From NCBI GenBank assembly GCA_013397695.1, contig VYZI01000083.1, positions 2,270,375 to 2,334,374 of the forward strand: 64,000 nucleotides of DNA, given 5' to 3'. Origin of the DNA: Centropus unirufus (Eukaryota; Chordata; Aves; Cuculiformes; Centropidae). Positions 36,186 through 47,770 of this stretch are shown here, in pieces. Numbering within the stretch: the first letter of the stretch is position 1; each line of letters starts with the position of its first letter. The translations under genes were made by a program, and so were the position numbers. The notes beneath the pieces were generated by a model. The model searched no databases and was not told where the DNA came from. It saw only the letters and a list, made by a program, of their open reading frames with translations.

Positions 36186-39100
36186 GTGATGTGACAGCAG
36201 ACATGTTTGTACAGCTGAATTGGAAGCTGATCACCTATTCTTGAAAGATATATCAGGACTATCTTTTTGTCTCTCCTAAAGCTTAGTTATGTTTATGGAT
36301 TAATTCTTTTTTTTCAGGGACAATTTTAGAAGAATGAGAGGTGTTCTCCAGTGCAGGGTGGGGAGCACCCAGCACAAGTTTCATTAATTTCAGAGTTAAA
36401 CTTTCAACTCTGATGAGGGTTTTATTACATTTCTCTGAGGTTCTTTAGGTAGAGAGACAGTGCAAAAAAATAAATAATGTCAAATATTCAAAATACGCTT
36501 TCTCCAGCACTGCCTCATCAGCTTTAAGACTAAGAAGCACTACTTGCACTAGTTTTATGTTTCAAATGAGACCAGTTGTCTTCTTTAGAGCTGCTTGTTC
36601 AGGAACCAAGTGGTTTTATAATTTCTCCATTTTACAGTATATAATACATAGTTAAGCTTAACACTTAGTTAGCTTATAAGACGTAGTAGCTTGCTATACT
36701 TGTACTAACCAGAAAAGAATATCTAAAATATTTCTCTGGTGCATCTGTTATCAGACCTAAAATATCCAAGAAACATCCTGAGTTTCTGCAGAGATGTTCC
36801 CAAGCGAACAAGGAGCCCTCGGGATAGCTGAGGCCAGGAACAATGAGGTTCACATTCACACACCTGATCATAAGAACAGATTTGAAGTGCTCTGTATAGG
36901 CAGGCTGATTCAGTGTCGCATGCTTCCATGCTACTATCCTAAAAACTGGGAGAAATGGTCTGTGTAAGACAAGTAAAAAAGCAAGAAGTTCAAAATACTA
37001 CCCTCTGGCACCAACTGCACAAATACAGCACAAGGAGCAAGGAGTTGCATACAAGTGCTTCAACAGATAATACAGGGTGATAGTGGATCACCAGATGCAC
37101 AGGAACAAAAATGTGACATTACTCTTGAAGCATAAATAGCAGGAACAGATGTAATCCCTGCATTGTTCTTGCCCAGCACTTGCAAGATCACAGCTGCAAT
37201 ACTGTGAGCAGATTTGGGGATCGCTAACCAGAGGAAAAGCAATGAGGACGATCAAAACAATTTCAAAGAAGAGACACGTGATTTTTTTACATTTCGTAAT
37301 CAGAAATTGGTGTTAAGATTGTTTCCTGCAGCATACTAAACTGTTGCTATGAAACATAGAAAGGAATGTCTAGTACTGCTACACTTCAGAATACAACTTT
37401 TGCATGTTTTTAATGATAGGCTCTTCACAACATGCTGGGCATTTTAAACATTCAACATAGAGGACAAGAAGAAAAGTCAAAGAGTGGATCAGTATGTCCA
37501 GCACTTTGAAAAACACTTTAAAATTTCAGTCATTTCATTAAACATATAATTTTACAATATGATTAATGTCCGTGGATGTGGACACACAGGTACTGCACTG
37601 CAAAGTTTGATTGTAATCCTCTGTGCAAGGCAAAACCACATTCCCCTTCTCAAAAAAAAAAAAAAATTATAATCAGAAGATAATCAGAGAATAAAGTAGT
37701 TATGTTAGTAGGATTTGCAAAGATGCTTCTCACATGTATAATGAGGAAATCCAGACAGACAGAAAAAACAGAGGAAGCAGAATCTCTAATATGTCCACAG
37801 CACGTTTTGTAAAGGAACCCTGTTGAGTTCTCTCAGACCATCTATATTAATTGAAATAATTGAAGTATATCCACATTAATATTTTGCCTTCCAAACCTGA
37901 AGGTTTTAGTACATGTCCTACCATCATAAGCCATGACGGGCAAGCCATAAAGCACAGTTCTGGAGGCTCAAGTGTTGAACATTCCTCTGAATTATCTTTC
38001 AAGGACTATCTTCAGATAATTTCAATTTTTTGTGACTTTCTTTTCAGGCCCATGTTTTGCACCTATAAACCCTTCAAGGCAAAAGAAAAGCAAAAGCTAC
38101 CACATAATCTCCAAACTTCTACTTTTTAGCAGATAAAGCGAGCCATTATCTCCACAGCTTCCAAGGATGCATTCCAAGTGAAAGATCTGCACTCCTAGCT
38201 TCCAGACTGGGTGTAGGCATGCACTCATACAGCTGTTCATGTTTTCATACACAGTTACCAGCAAAGAGAGTACAAGTCAAAATTATTTTTTTTATTAATA
38301 AGATGTTCAAAAGAAAATACAAGCCAATCTAGATAGCAGAATGAATCCCCCTCTCGTTTTCCTCATCAAAATAATAAGTTTTCACATTATTCCTCCAAAC
38401 TGTATATAGTTGGTGTGTAAAATATATTGAATAAATGTGGAACATGTAGCTTGTAATAAAAACCACCTTAGGTGTAAATTACCTCAATATTTATCTCATC
38501 TAATATGCAAATTAAGACAATGCATTCTCATTAACATCAGCTCCACTTCCTTTAAGCTAAACTAAATCTCCAGCCAGAGCAAAAAGAAACGGAATATCTG
38601 TAGTTCTCTCTGAAGCTAATGAGGGTGTGATTAGCCTCCTGCTTTGTTATGAAGTGGCACGCTCAGGAGAACTCACCCTGGATAAAGCCCAACATCAACG
38701 TAGGCAACCCAAACCCCAGAGGCGGGCTCGGTACGGTGCCATGCTGTGCACTGATAAAACAGAAACCAAGAAAGGGTAAATTCCACATAGCTTCTGAAAT
38801 TTAAATGTGCAATAAAATGGAAAAGCATTTTCTCCAGGCACACATTTAACAGGAACAGCTATGACATAGACCTTGCTGACAATCTGGAGAGTAGAGAGAG
38901 GGTTTTTTCAGGAGACAGCGCATCTTAAAAATGCCTAAAATACATCACTTTCTGCAAACCAGCGCATCTGCTGTGTGGAATCTGTGTTGGTATCAACTGG
39001 GGTTAGAAGCATTTAGTTTTCTTTTTTAAAACCCAGCCAAACAAAACAGAACCCCCACAAAAACCTTCCCCCGAGCTGCACTTCTAATGAATGGTGCTGC

Positions 39101-40083
39101 CCCCCTCGAGCCTCTAAAGATTAATGCGATGACTTGGTTGCTCTGCTAAAGAGGACAACCAGATATTATTTATTAAAACAGTTTGAATCCATCATTGTCC
39201 ATAGTAATTGGTTTTGATCAGCAATTTGAATTCTAACCCTTGCTCCTGCTACCTGTATTCAGCTGAAGCAATGAGCTATGTGGCTTCCAGCAGCCTTGGG
39301 GGACTGAAAGGTAGAAAATGTCGCAAATTCAGGGTTGTTCTCAATTTCCATATGTTGCCAAGCACTTCAAGTGTCACCAGCATGGTGAATTGAGAGCTCC
39401 CAAATAAAAATATGCAGGGGAAGCAGAGGTCACGCTACAAAATAAAGAGAAGAAAGTTACTTGTTAAAGGGAAGGGAAATAAAAGACAAAAAAATCCACC
39501 TCTGAACCAGCTCCTCCAGAGAGATTTGACTGTATCAAATCTGATAGCAGATGGGCCCCTCACAACTTTAAGGGCCACAGATAGAGGCAAGGGATGTATA
39601 AACTCAGAGGCTCCTGCTGTTGGGCTGTGTGAGCGAAGGGACCTGCAGGGAAAGCGGCTGTGGCTCGCACCCCCTCACCCCGCTGCCATCTCTCCTGCCA
39701 GCTGAGAAGATCCAAGGCTGTCAGCCGGGTTGGCCTGGAAGGAAGGAAGGGGGCAGCTCTACGTCAGAAAATATACAACAGCATCTACTATAGAAGCCTT
39801 CAAAACTCCTTTATGTGTGGTTCACCTGGTGGGATTAGTTGGGCAAACACAGCAGAGCTAGGGCAGCTTGGCTCAGGGCTGATTCCAGGAGCACATTTGA
39901 GTGTTGTGACACACAGCAGTAAATTAACTAAGCAAACAGGTTTTACACTCGTTAGGAGTTATCTGACCAACTTTGCACCATCTGCATCATCATCATTATT
40001 ATTATGGACAAAAGTTTTCAGTTCAGGTCCTGGGATTGTTCATCCCTTATCTCTTTCAGAGCTGAGAAGCTAAGAATATCGAG
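36186..40083. other. Unique sequence without a recognised gene
   Basis: No gene is recognised. A 15-A run lies at 37652-37666. A GC-richer patch at 39490-39780 contains overlapping open frames of 97 and 137 codons without motifs. The block at 38470-38570 is listed separately. Confidence 0.45.
38470..38570. promoter_or_regulatory. Possible conserved enhancer-like block with octamer
   Basis: ATGCAAAT, the POU-factor octamer, lies at 38505-38512. It is followed by AATTAAGACAATG and CATTCTCATTAACATC, the latter containing CATTAA/TTAAC homeodomain-like half sites. The surrounding DNA is unique. A regulatory role is inferred from motif content only. Confidence 0.2.
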
Positions 40084-40425
40084 AATCACAGAATGGTTTT
40101 GGTGAGAAGGGATCTTAAAGATCATAGAATGGTGTTGGACAGAAGAGACCTTAAAGCCCGCCCAGTGCCAACCCCTCCTGCCATGGGCAGGGAGACCTCC
40201 CACTGGGTCAGGGGCTCCAAGCCCCATCCAACTTGGCCTTGAACACCTCCAGGGATGTGGCAGCCACCACTGCTCAGGGCCAGGACCTCCCCATCCTCAC
40301 AGCAAAACATTTGTCCCCAAGATCTCACCTCAATCTCCTCTCTTTCAGCTTAAAACCATTCCCCACATCCCATCAAACCACTGTGCACCCTCTGATAAAG
40401 AGCCCTCCCCTGCTGTCCACAGGAA
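40084..40425 (-). mobile_element. CR1 LINE 3' end, with a second short CR1 tail
   Basis: The plus strand reads the antisense of the CR1 3' end: CATAGAATGG, then ACCTCCCACTGGGTCAGG, CTTGAACACCTCCAGGGATG, and on to ATCTCACCTCAATCTCC and TTCAGCTTAAAACCATTCC. At 40084-40122 another CACAGAATGG...GGGATCTTAAAGA piece repeats the CR1 terminus, so two 3' ends stand head to tail. This could be a CR1 copy inserted next to an older tail, or a template-switch product. The 5' end is truncated near 40425. Confidence 0.9.
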
Positions 40426-43019
40426 AGAAATTGAGCTGGTGTTACATTTTTTCCATGCAACAATACTTTCTGCATCCTTAACCGTGGCCAGGTATTGCTA
40501 ATCTCTTCTATGACGAAGAGTTCCTCCAGACAAACCTGTTCAAGCCATGCCAGTACATGACCCAGGAGGGGCACAAAGCCCTGGCAGCACTTTGGGGCTG
40601 AGCACGGCACTCACTGTTTCATAAGCCGCTGCTAGGAACACAGAATAACAGAAACAGGAAGAACTAAGAAAAAGCCATGTACAGTTTTAATGCCAGCAGA
40701 GTGTATTTTAAAAACCTGACAGTGCTTTTATAGTTTATAAATCCATTTTTTGTTTTATTTTCCTTCATCCTATTTGTGGCAGACTCATGTACTCCCACTA
40801 AAAATTCTTTTCAACTTCAATGTTTTCCCTTTGCAGTATAATCTTGGGGGAAAAAAAAATAAAAGAAAATAAAAAAAGCACTTTTCACATTACTGAAAAC
40901 ACATCTAGCATGTTTTATGGTCTCCAGCACCTGGGAAAAAAACATAACAATTGAGTGATATGACATTTTTGGGAGAACATGAAGGCAATCACTAAATGAG
41001 ATTTGAGCTTTTAGGCAGCTTTAGCACACTCTGATACTAATCTGGATCAGATCTCGCATCCAGGAGTGACATGAATTCAAAGCTGGGCCATTTTCCAATT
41101 AAAACAGGTAATAGGCTGCTTTTTCCAGGTAACTGAAAGATACGCACAGGTCCTGACCTGCCACGTCCAGCTTTTGAAATAGAAACTTCCATTTAGATCC
41201 GTTTTCTCAATGCACTTACTCCAAACTCCCAGTTTCACCCCTCACCCCTATTACCCCCAAGGCCCTCTCTGAAATGCCACTCTCCCAGTAGACACCTCGT
41301 TTCCCTATCACTCCCACAGAGCTGTGAGTTCTTTCCTGAGGCCTTACTGCAAACTGTGTTATCATCCCCACTCTCATGAGACCTTCACGAGCACCTTGGG
41401 AAGCTGACTAGTAGCACCTACCATTTTACCACCCTCAGACATTCTGGAAGATACGTTACTGTGCTAATTTCAGCGTTTCCCTATAAATCTTCCCTTTCTT
41501 GAGTGCCGTGAATCCATAAATCCCCTGGGCTCCACCCAGCTACCCCATTTGCTGCTTGCACAACACAGTCAAGAGCCCAGCCCTGTGTTCCTCCAAGCAC
41601 AAAAGTGCTATCTTTGTTACACCTTTTCTGCCATCTTGGTTACAGAGAAATAGAAGATCATCTCATGGGTAAACCTCATCTTTTTTTACACCTTGCTTTT
41701 GCCTCTAGAAACTCATGAAATGTTAAAGTCAACCACCTCTGGGGAGGGAGCCGATTATTTGACCAGGGCACCACTTTCACTGAACAGCCACGTATTAATA
41801 GACGCGAGCCTTGAGAAAAGAGAGGAGTTGAGTATAAAAAGCAAACTATACTCACCTGCTGGAAGACGAAATTCAGCCCCACAAATACAAGCCTCTAGAA
41901 CTGAAACAATGTGAGAAGTCATCTAAAACATGTCACAGCAGTTTGAAAGCCGTGTGAAGGTACAGTTTGGTGTCCTGTGCAATGCAAGTGGCATAAAGAA
42001 ACAACCCCAATCATGAAGTTCCTCGGTTCAGGTCAGTTCCAACAAAAACTGGATTTCTCGGGGTATCTCCAATTTTGAAAGTTGCGTCTGTTCTGATGCT
42101 AAATTAAAAACTAGAATTTTGTCTTTCGCAAACCAACACACCTTGAGAGTTTTCTCACTCAAGAATCTAGTTGAATTCAATCTGTGAACAGAAGCCAGTA
42201 CCCCAATCAATATACCTGGTAATTAGATCTGAACAAAAGGATGATGAAGTAGAAAGTTACTAGAGGTGCACGTACGAACCACCCAGCACTACCCTGCTCC
42301 CTGCACACATGGTACACAAGAGCAAGACAGCATTAGAAAGGAACATCACAGTGGGCACCAGAAAAACATTTGTTTCACTCACTTCCCACAAAACACATGG
42401 AGATCTAAAATATTAAGCAAGATAGAAATAGGTGCAACATATCTAGAATATGTAGATACCAAACCAACTTAAGATAACCTCAGTGCAGGTATTGGACTCC
42501 AACATGCTGAAGGCAAGCACCTCTGCCATATTTCAATTCTCTTGGCCAAAAAAAAAACCAAAAAAAACTGGCCAAAAACCTCCTGCACAAGAGGCTCAGC
42601 ACTACTCTCCTCAGTGGGAGGGATATTTAATTCAGGAGTTTTCCCATCTTTCCAAAAAGTGTGTATTTCCAGAAGCATGACTTCTCATTTACTTTGGAGG
42701 TAAGTTTTTTCAAATATTAAAAACAACACTACAAAGTAGCAACAGCCAAACAGGAAGGTGACTTTTATATAAAACCAGATTGACAGACATGATGTAAATT
42801 AGCAGTTGATACACATGCAACGTTATGTATTTTGGCATTAAGGAAAGCCAAATCCGTGCGGAAGTGACTAGCATTTGATTGCAAACCACCACCATTGTTG
42901 GCTTGTAAAAATGACAGGTAAATAACTGAGAGCTCTCTTTTCCCACCCTTACAAAAATCACAGAGATCTCAGAAGACAATTTTGCTCTTCAATTCTTTTT
43001 ATTTAATGTATGGTTAGAA

Positions 43020-43250
43020 TAATAGTTCACAAGAAACAGGCTGATTGAGCTATTTGCCTTTAAACAAGATTATCCTGTATAATTAATGGAAGTGTCCTAT
43101 GTCCAGACATCACCCCATTAAATGTGACATGAAATGTAACCAATAAATAATTAAGACTCTGATTAGTTATAAATAAAGGATCACCAATATAACATTTTAA
43201 TAGCCACACTCAATCAATTATCAGTATTAACAAGTAATTACTGAAAGCTT
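43020..43250. promoter_or_regulatory. Possible conserved enhancer-like block
   Basis: Three TAATTA sites (43080-43085, 43148-43153 and 43235-43240) occur within 160 bp, together with several ATTA/CAAT half sites such as CAATCAATTATCAG. AT-rich DNA gives some of these by chance. The density and the lack of repeats are the reason to list it. Confidence 0.22.
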
Positions 43251-44780
43251 AGCAAATGAAAGAAATGAACTAATGCAAATAGAAATAATCTGTTTGAAAA
43301 GAGTATAATTAAGAAATCTCTTATATCTTGTGCAATCTGTGTCTTGCATTCCTACATAGGCATTTGTATGCTTGGCTAAAATGTTTACGTGTTGCATGTC
43401 GAGAATGACACAATGCAAGTGTCAAGTTGTCCACATCTCTAAAACCCTCGCTTCAAGCAATGTGCTTAAAGTAGTCAACATTTCAGTATGTAAAAATATT
43501 TTTCAATAATGCAAGCATTTCATTTCTTATTAATTGTCCCTGTCACAATAATACCGACAGCACTGACATTTTTTCCTGAGTAAACACCATCCAACAGACA
43601 GGCTAAAGATATTTTAAATACTCCCTCACGCGGTCACGGAGGCGTCTCTTACAAAAGAGCTGTAAGACACTGCTTATGTATTTCTAAGCGTTCACAAGAT
43701 TCAGTGTCTGGTGCTCATTTCAGCACATGAAGGAATCTGGGCTGCTGAGTCCACACACAGCAGTTAATGGGTTTTATCACACAGCAACGTGTATTCAGTT
43801 GTTCTGGCAAAAAGAGTTCCAGCATCTATTACCTGAAGACAGTACAGACATCTCTAAGGTGTTGGGGGGTAAAAAGACCTAACATAACAAAACGTGCATT
43901 TTGTTCTGCAAGAAAACTAATGAAACAATGAAGCACTTTAATAACATGCTTGTTCAATCTACTAACAAGATACAACAAAATATATCTTTATGCTGTATTA
44001 GATACCTTGTCTTAAAGAACATTTAACTAAAGGCTTTTTGGATCTCCGCATGATATATTTATTAATACAAAATTACACACGCAATTATAACTCTCAATTC
44101 TTCCATACCTCTGCAAACAAAGGAAAACAATGAAAACAGTAAAAAGAGATGTAAAAACATTGTACAGAATGAAAGCATTCTGATAATTGAACAGGTAGCC
44201 TGCCACGTTCCACATCCAAATTGCATGGCCTCAAAAAATTGTAGGAGCATCAGCCACAAGAGAGGATATTTTCATGTTAGAAGGTCTACGTGCACGTGAC
44301 TTGAATACTGCTTATATTATTTCTGTACAAACAGCCTTAGTTAATATCAGGAAGATGAGAGATTCAATTTTTTCAGTAGTTGCAGTAAATGCAGGACATC
44401 AACATCTGCAATTATACGTGCACGTAAATGGATACTATGCACTCATAAGTGACAACATAACTGAAGTGATTCCAGCTGAATCTAATGCACAATAATCCGT
44501 ATGCCACATAATTATCTAAGTCACAGTATCAAAATCAATGAAGGAACATTAACTTTCACGCAAAGTAAATACAAACACAAAAAGAAGGGTTCATCGTTCT
44601 TTCATCTAAGGACATGACCTAATTACTGCCATCTTAATGCCAGAAAATATGTCCTATAATAAAAAACATCTTTGCATAATCAGATGTTGTTAGAACTTGT
44701 ATTCCTTCTAGCTGACATAAAAGTGACCCATGAAGGCAGTTGGAGTTTCAGCGCTGCCATGAATACTCAACATCCACACC

Positions 44781-44800
44781 GTTGACTAATTGTAGTCAAC
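44781..44800. repeat. Perfect inverted repeat GTTGACTA-ATTG-TAGTCAAC
   Basis: Two 8-bp arms are exact reverse complements around a 4-bp centre. It could be a dimeric factor-binding site and lies at the start of a block (to about 45140) that looks like conserved non-coding DNA. Confidence 0.6.
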
Positions 44801-44979
44801 TATTTCAACTTAATTTTATTTATTGATCCTGGTATTCAAAGGTTATGATGCTATGTATAGCATATGTAAAATATCGTCTTCCTTAGTGCTATTTCTGCAC
44901 ACAACTGTGAAGCAGAACTAATACATTTAACTGATAAATACATCAAAGGGAGCATGTCTAAAGCAATAAACCTCTCCTG

Positions 44980-45150
44980 TGGTGGTGATGTTTATGCGCT
45001 ACAGGAGACATTTTGCTGAGTGCGTATGGCTCTTTGATGTAGTTATTATTATAATGGAAGCATTAGTTGATTTTATTGCTTTTTAAACACCACTGTTGTC
45101 CACCATAGCTCCATTAAAAGTAGCTGCATTCATTAATAAAGTGAACAGAA
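44980..45150. promoter_or_regulatory. Possible conserved enhancer-like block
   Basis: Motifs such as TTTATTGC, AAACACCACTG, GTCCACCA and CATTCATTAATAAAG succeed each other in unique sequence, and the composition resembles known vertebrate non-coding conserved elements. This is a judgement on texture, not on alignment. Confidence 0.18.
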
Positions 45151-47440
45151 GGGTTTTCGTTTAGGACTGGATGAGTTTGTTGATAGAATTGCTATCACAT
45201 CATAAATCGAGCTCTTCTTTTTTCCTCATGGCCTCCTCGTTCCAAGGTAACCATTGAGGATCAACAAATTTGTGTTTACACAGAGTTTCCTATACAACTC
45301 ACATCAGCAGGCTGACCTTGAAAGTTCTTGCAATTCCGGAAGATTCATGGAACTGGATTAATCAGCACAAACAGAGAAACTCACTCTGGATTCAATTTTT
45401 CACATTGCACTGAAAGAATCCCCATAAAGTTTCCATCAGTTCCTGTTTATTAAAGCTCCCTATAAATATAAGCCTAGTAACAGGTTTCTGATTAACCAGA
45501 AATAAACACTGACTGTTGTGAAACAGCCTTACCACAATAATAAATGCAGTCAGCGTGTGTCCCCAAAAAACATGCTCATGCATAACATTTTGTGATCAAA
45601 TATTTATGTTCAGACTTCTAAAATTTCAGTACTACGCTCATAGTCAGGACTTCAGGAATGATGGGTTCAAAGGAAGGAAACAGACCTGAGAAAACTACAC
45701 TTATTCCTGCAGTTGGTCCCCAAGTTTTTCATCATGTAAAAGTCCTGAGTGTTAGTGTGAGCAGCCTTTTCATTCTGGAAATCAGTTGCATAATGAATAC
45801 CAGATCATCTACCCTGAAACATGCTGATAAACATCATTCCTGGAACAGATTGTTCAGAAACTGAACGTTAATCCATGGAAGTTTAACTGTCAAAGTTTAA
45901 ATAGCAGCTGTGCTTGACCTGATATAGTGGCTGGGACAGAAAATGCTGGATCAGAGAATTCCAGAGATCCCTGCCACGGCTCCACACTAAAGACAAAGCA
46001 GGCATCCAGTGCCCTCCTCTAATGAAAGATTTTTCACATGTGCAATAGTGTAAGCATTGTTGCAATCAACATCTAGACTCTTAGAACTTTTTTCTTTTTT
46101 TAAACATGAAACAGCACAGAAAGGCAAACTAATAGGAAAAAAAAAATCAAAATAATAGGGAAGGATGTAAGCACAGAATTAAGGAAATACACCCAAATGG
46201 GTGCCCTATGTTCCAAAAAATGCTTATGAAACTACTTCTTGGAGAGGTCAACTTTGCAGGCAAGACTGTAATTTCAATACGTCTCTACAGAGATAAATAC
46301 AGTACAGATAGCATAAGACATTTTTGGGCAAAAAACAATGCTATCCATCACAGAAGTTTGTAAATTACTTTTACTAGGTTAGAAAGAAGCTAGAGTTATA
46401 ATTAATGTTGGAAATCAGTAATCGACTGCAGCATGAATGGACTTTACTACCACAGAGTTCTAAGCATTTAGCATTTCAAAGCAGAACACCTGACAATATT
46501 TAAAACTTTTTAAAAGATAAATTAAACAGCCAACAGCCAGCAAATTTAAACATTTTGATGTCTGGCCAAAGTGAATTTACAAGCATAACATAAATTCATT
46601 ATTTCGAAAAGCCACATAAATAACTTTATATTTACAGTAATTTAATTGGAAGAGGTACAAAGAATTCTACATATTTCCTGATTAGACACCATATATTAAA
46701 GAATTGGGAGGGAGAGTTAATGCACTCCAGGCAATATCCTCACTGTCTAGCTTCAAGACATTCCATAGTATACTCCTTTTGTGTGTCCCCGAGAAGCTAA
46801 TCAGGGGCTTCTTATTATGATCAATTAAGAATGTTCTATTCCAGATGGATAGTTTTCAAATAAAGTTTGCCAAAAATTCTCCAGGCAGCTTCTAACTGCT
46901 CTGGAAAGGGGAAGAGTGTTAGAAACACATCAAGTGCCAATACCACATGCTTCCGAGATGCACTCTTTACACAAACGTCACCACCTCATGTTTGCCAGAA
47001 TATCTTAAGTCAGTTATGGTGTATCAATCCATTCCTATTTTCCATTGAGCTATTTCTTGGTGAACACAGAAAATGTCTCCTGGAACACCGAGGGTTTTGA
47101 AAAGTCTGCTCTATTCGCAAAACTAGATGATTAAGAACTCACTTACCGAGTCTTCCTTTAAAAAGGAACCAGCTATTTGCGACTGCCTGTGATTTGTGTC
47201 CTGCTGATGAAGGAAGCATTAGAGGAAACTACACTAATCCATGGACCCAATGAAAAGCTGCCAAAAGGCAGTGGCTATTCAGCGAATGAAAATACATTGT
47301 TGGAAAAGGAAGACGTCAAAGGCAAATTAAGCTGTAAATTAGAGTCAAAATAGAGCAAGGTCAGCAACACAGAAGCAAGCATGTGTTCAGTATGTGCAAG
47401 ATACAGCTCTTAAAATTTAGAGGAGGAAAAGTTTAGATTG

Positions 47441-47770
47441 GTTTGGCCAGGACACAGGCTTGCCCAGGTTTTGCAGATAGGTCACAGACTGCCCTCAGGT
47501 CTCATGAGATGTGGTGTGAAGATGAACAGGGCCGGGAGAACTACCTGGCCCTGAGGATCCCTATAAAAAACCACTGCAGTGCCATCCATCTCGCCCAGCC
47601 TGCTGAATCAACATTTGTGGAATTCTTACTCACCACAGGGCAGGCCCTCGGCTATTGCTCAGTAACAACCTCTGCCAGGGGAGCGGGCCACGGTGCCAAC
47701 AGCAAAGCGCAAAGGGGCAAGATCTCCACGTCGGGCAGACGTTGAGCCACGGCGGCGTCTCTCGCACTTC
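47441..47770 (+). promoter_or_regulatory. Short CpG cluster with an upstream TATA-like box
   Basis: About eleven CpG lie between 47649 and 47764, far above the surrounding AT-rich DNA. A TATAAAAAA box at 47562-47570 lies about 80-90 bp before the cluster. A 100-codon plus-strand frame (47443-47745) covers the region but has no motif and is probably a by-product of GC content. It could be an unmethylated small promoter, a decayed LTR or an exon. It is too short for the classical CpG-island length rule. Confidence 0.3.

Larger units (their letters stand above)
40426..47440. other. Unique sequence without a recognised gene
   Basis: No gene is recognised. A C/T-rich plus-strand patch covers about 41200-41640. 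A 73-codon plus-strand frame at 44274-44495 has an ordinary peptide, but no splice border or motif that I could defend. Possible regulatory blocks at 43020-43250 and 44780-45140 are listed separately. Confidence 0.45.

Noticed and set aside
44274..44495. 73-codon plus-strand frame as an exon
   Set aside because: The peptide looks ordinary, but the borders lack a donor, there is no polyadenylation signal just after the stop, and no family is recognised.
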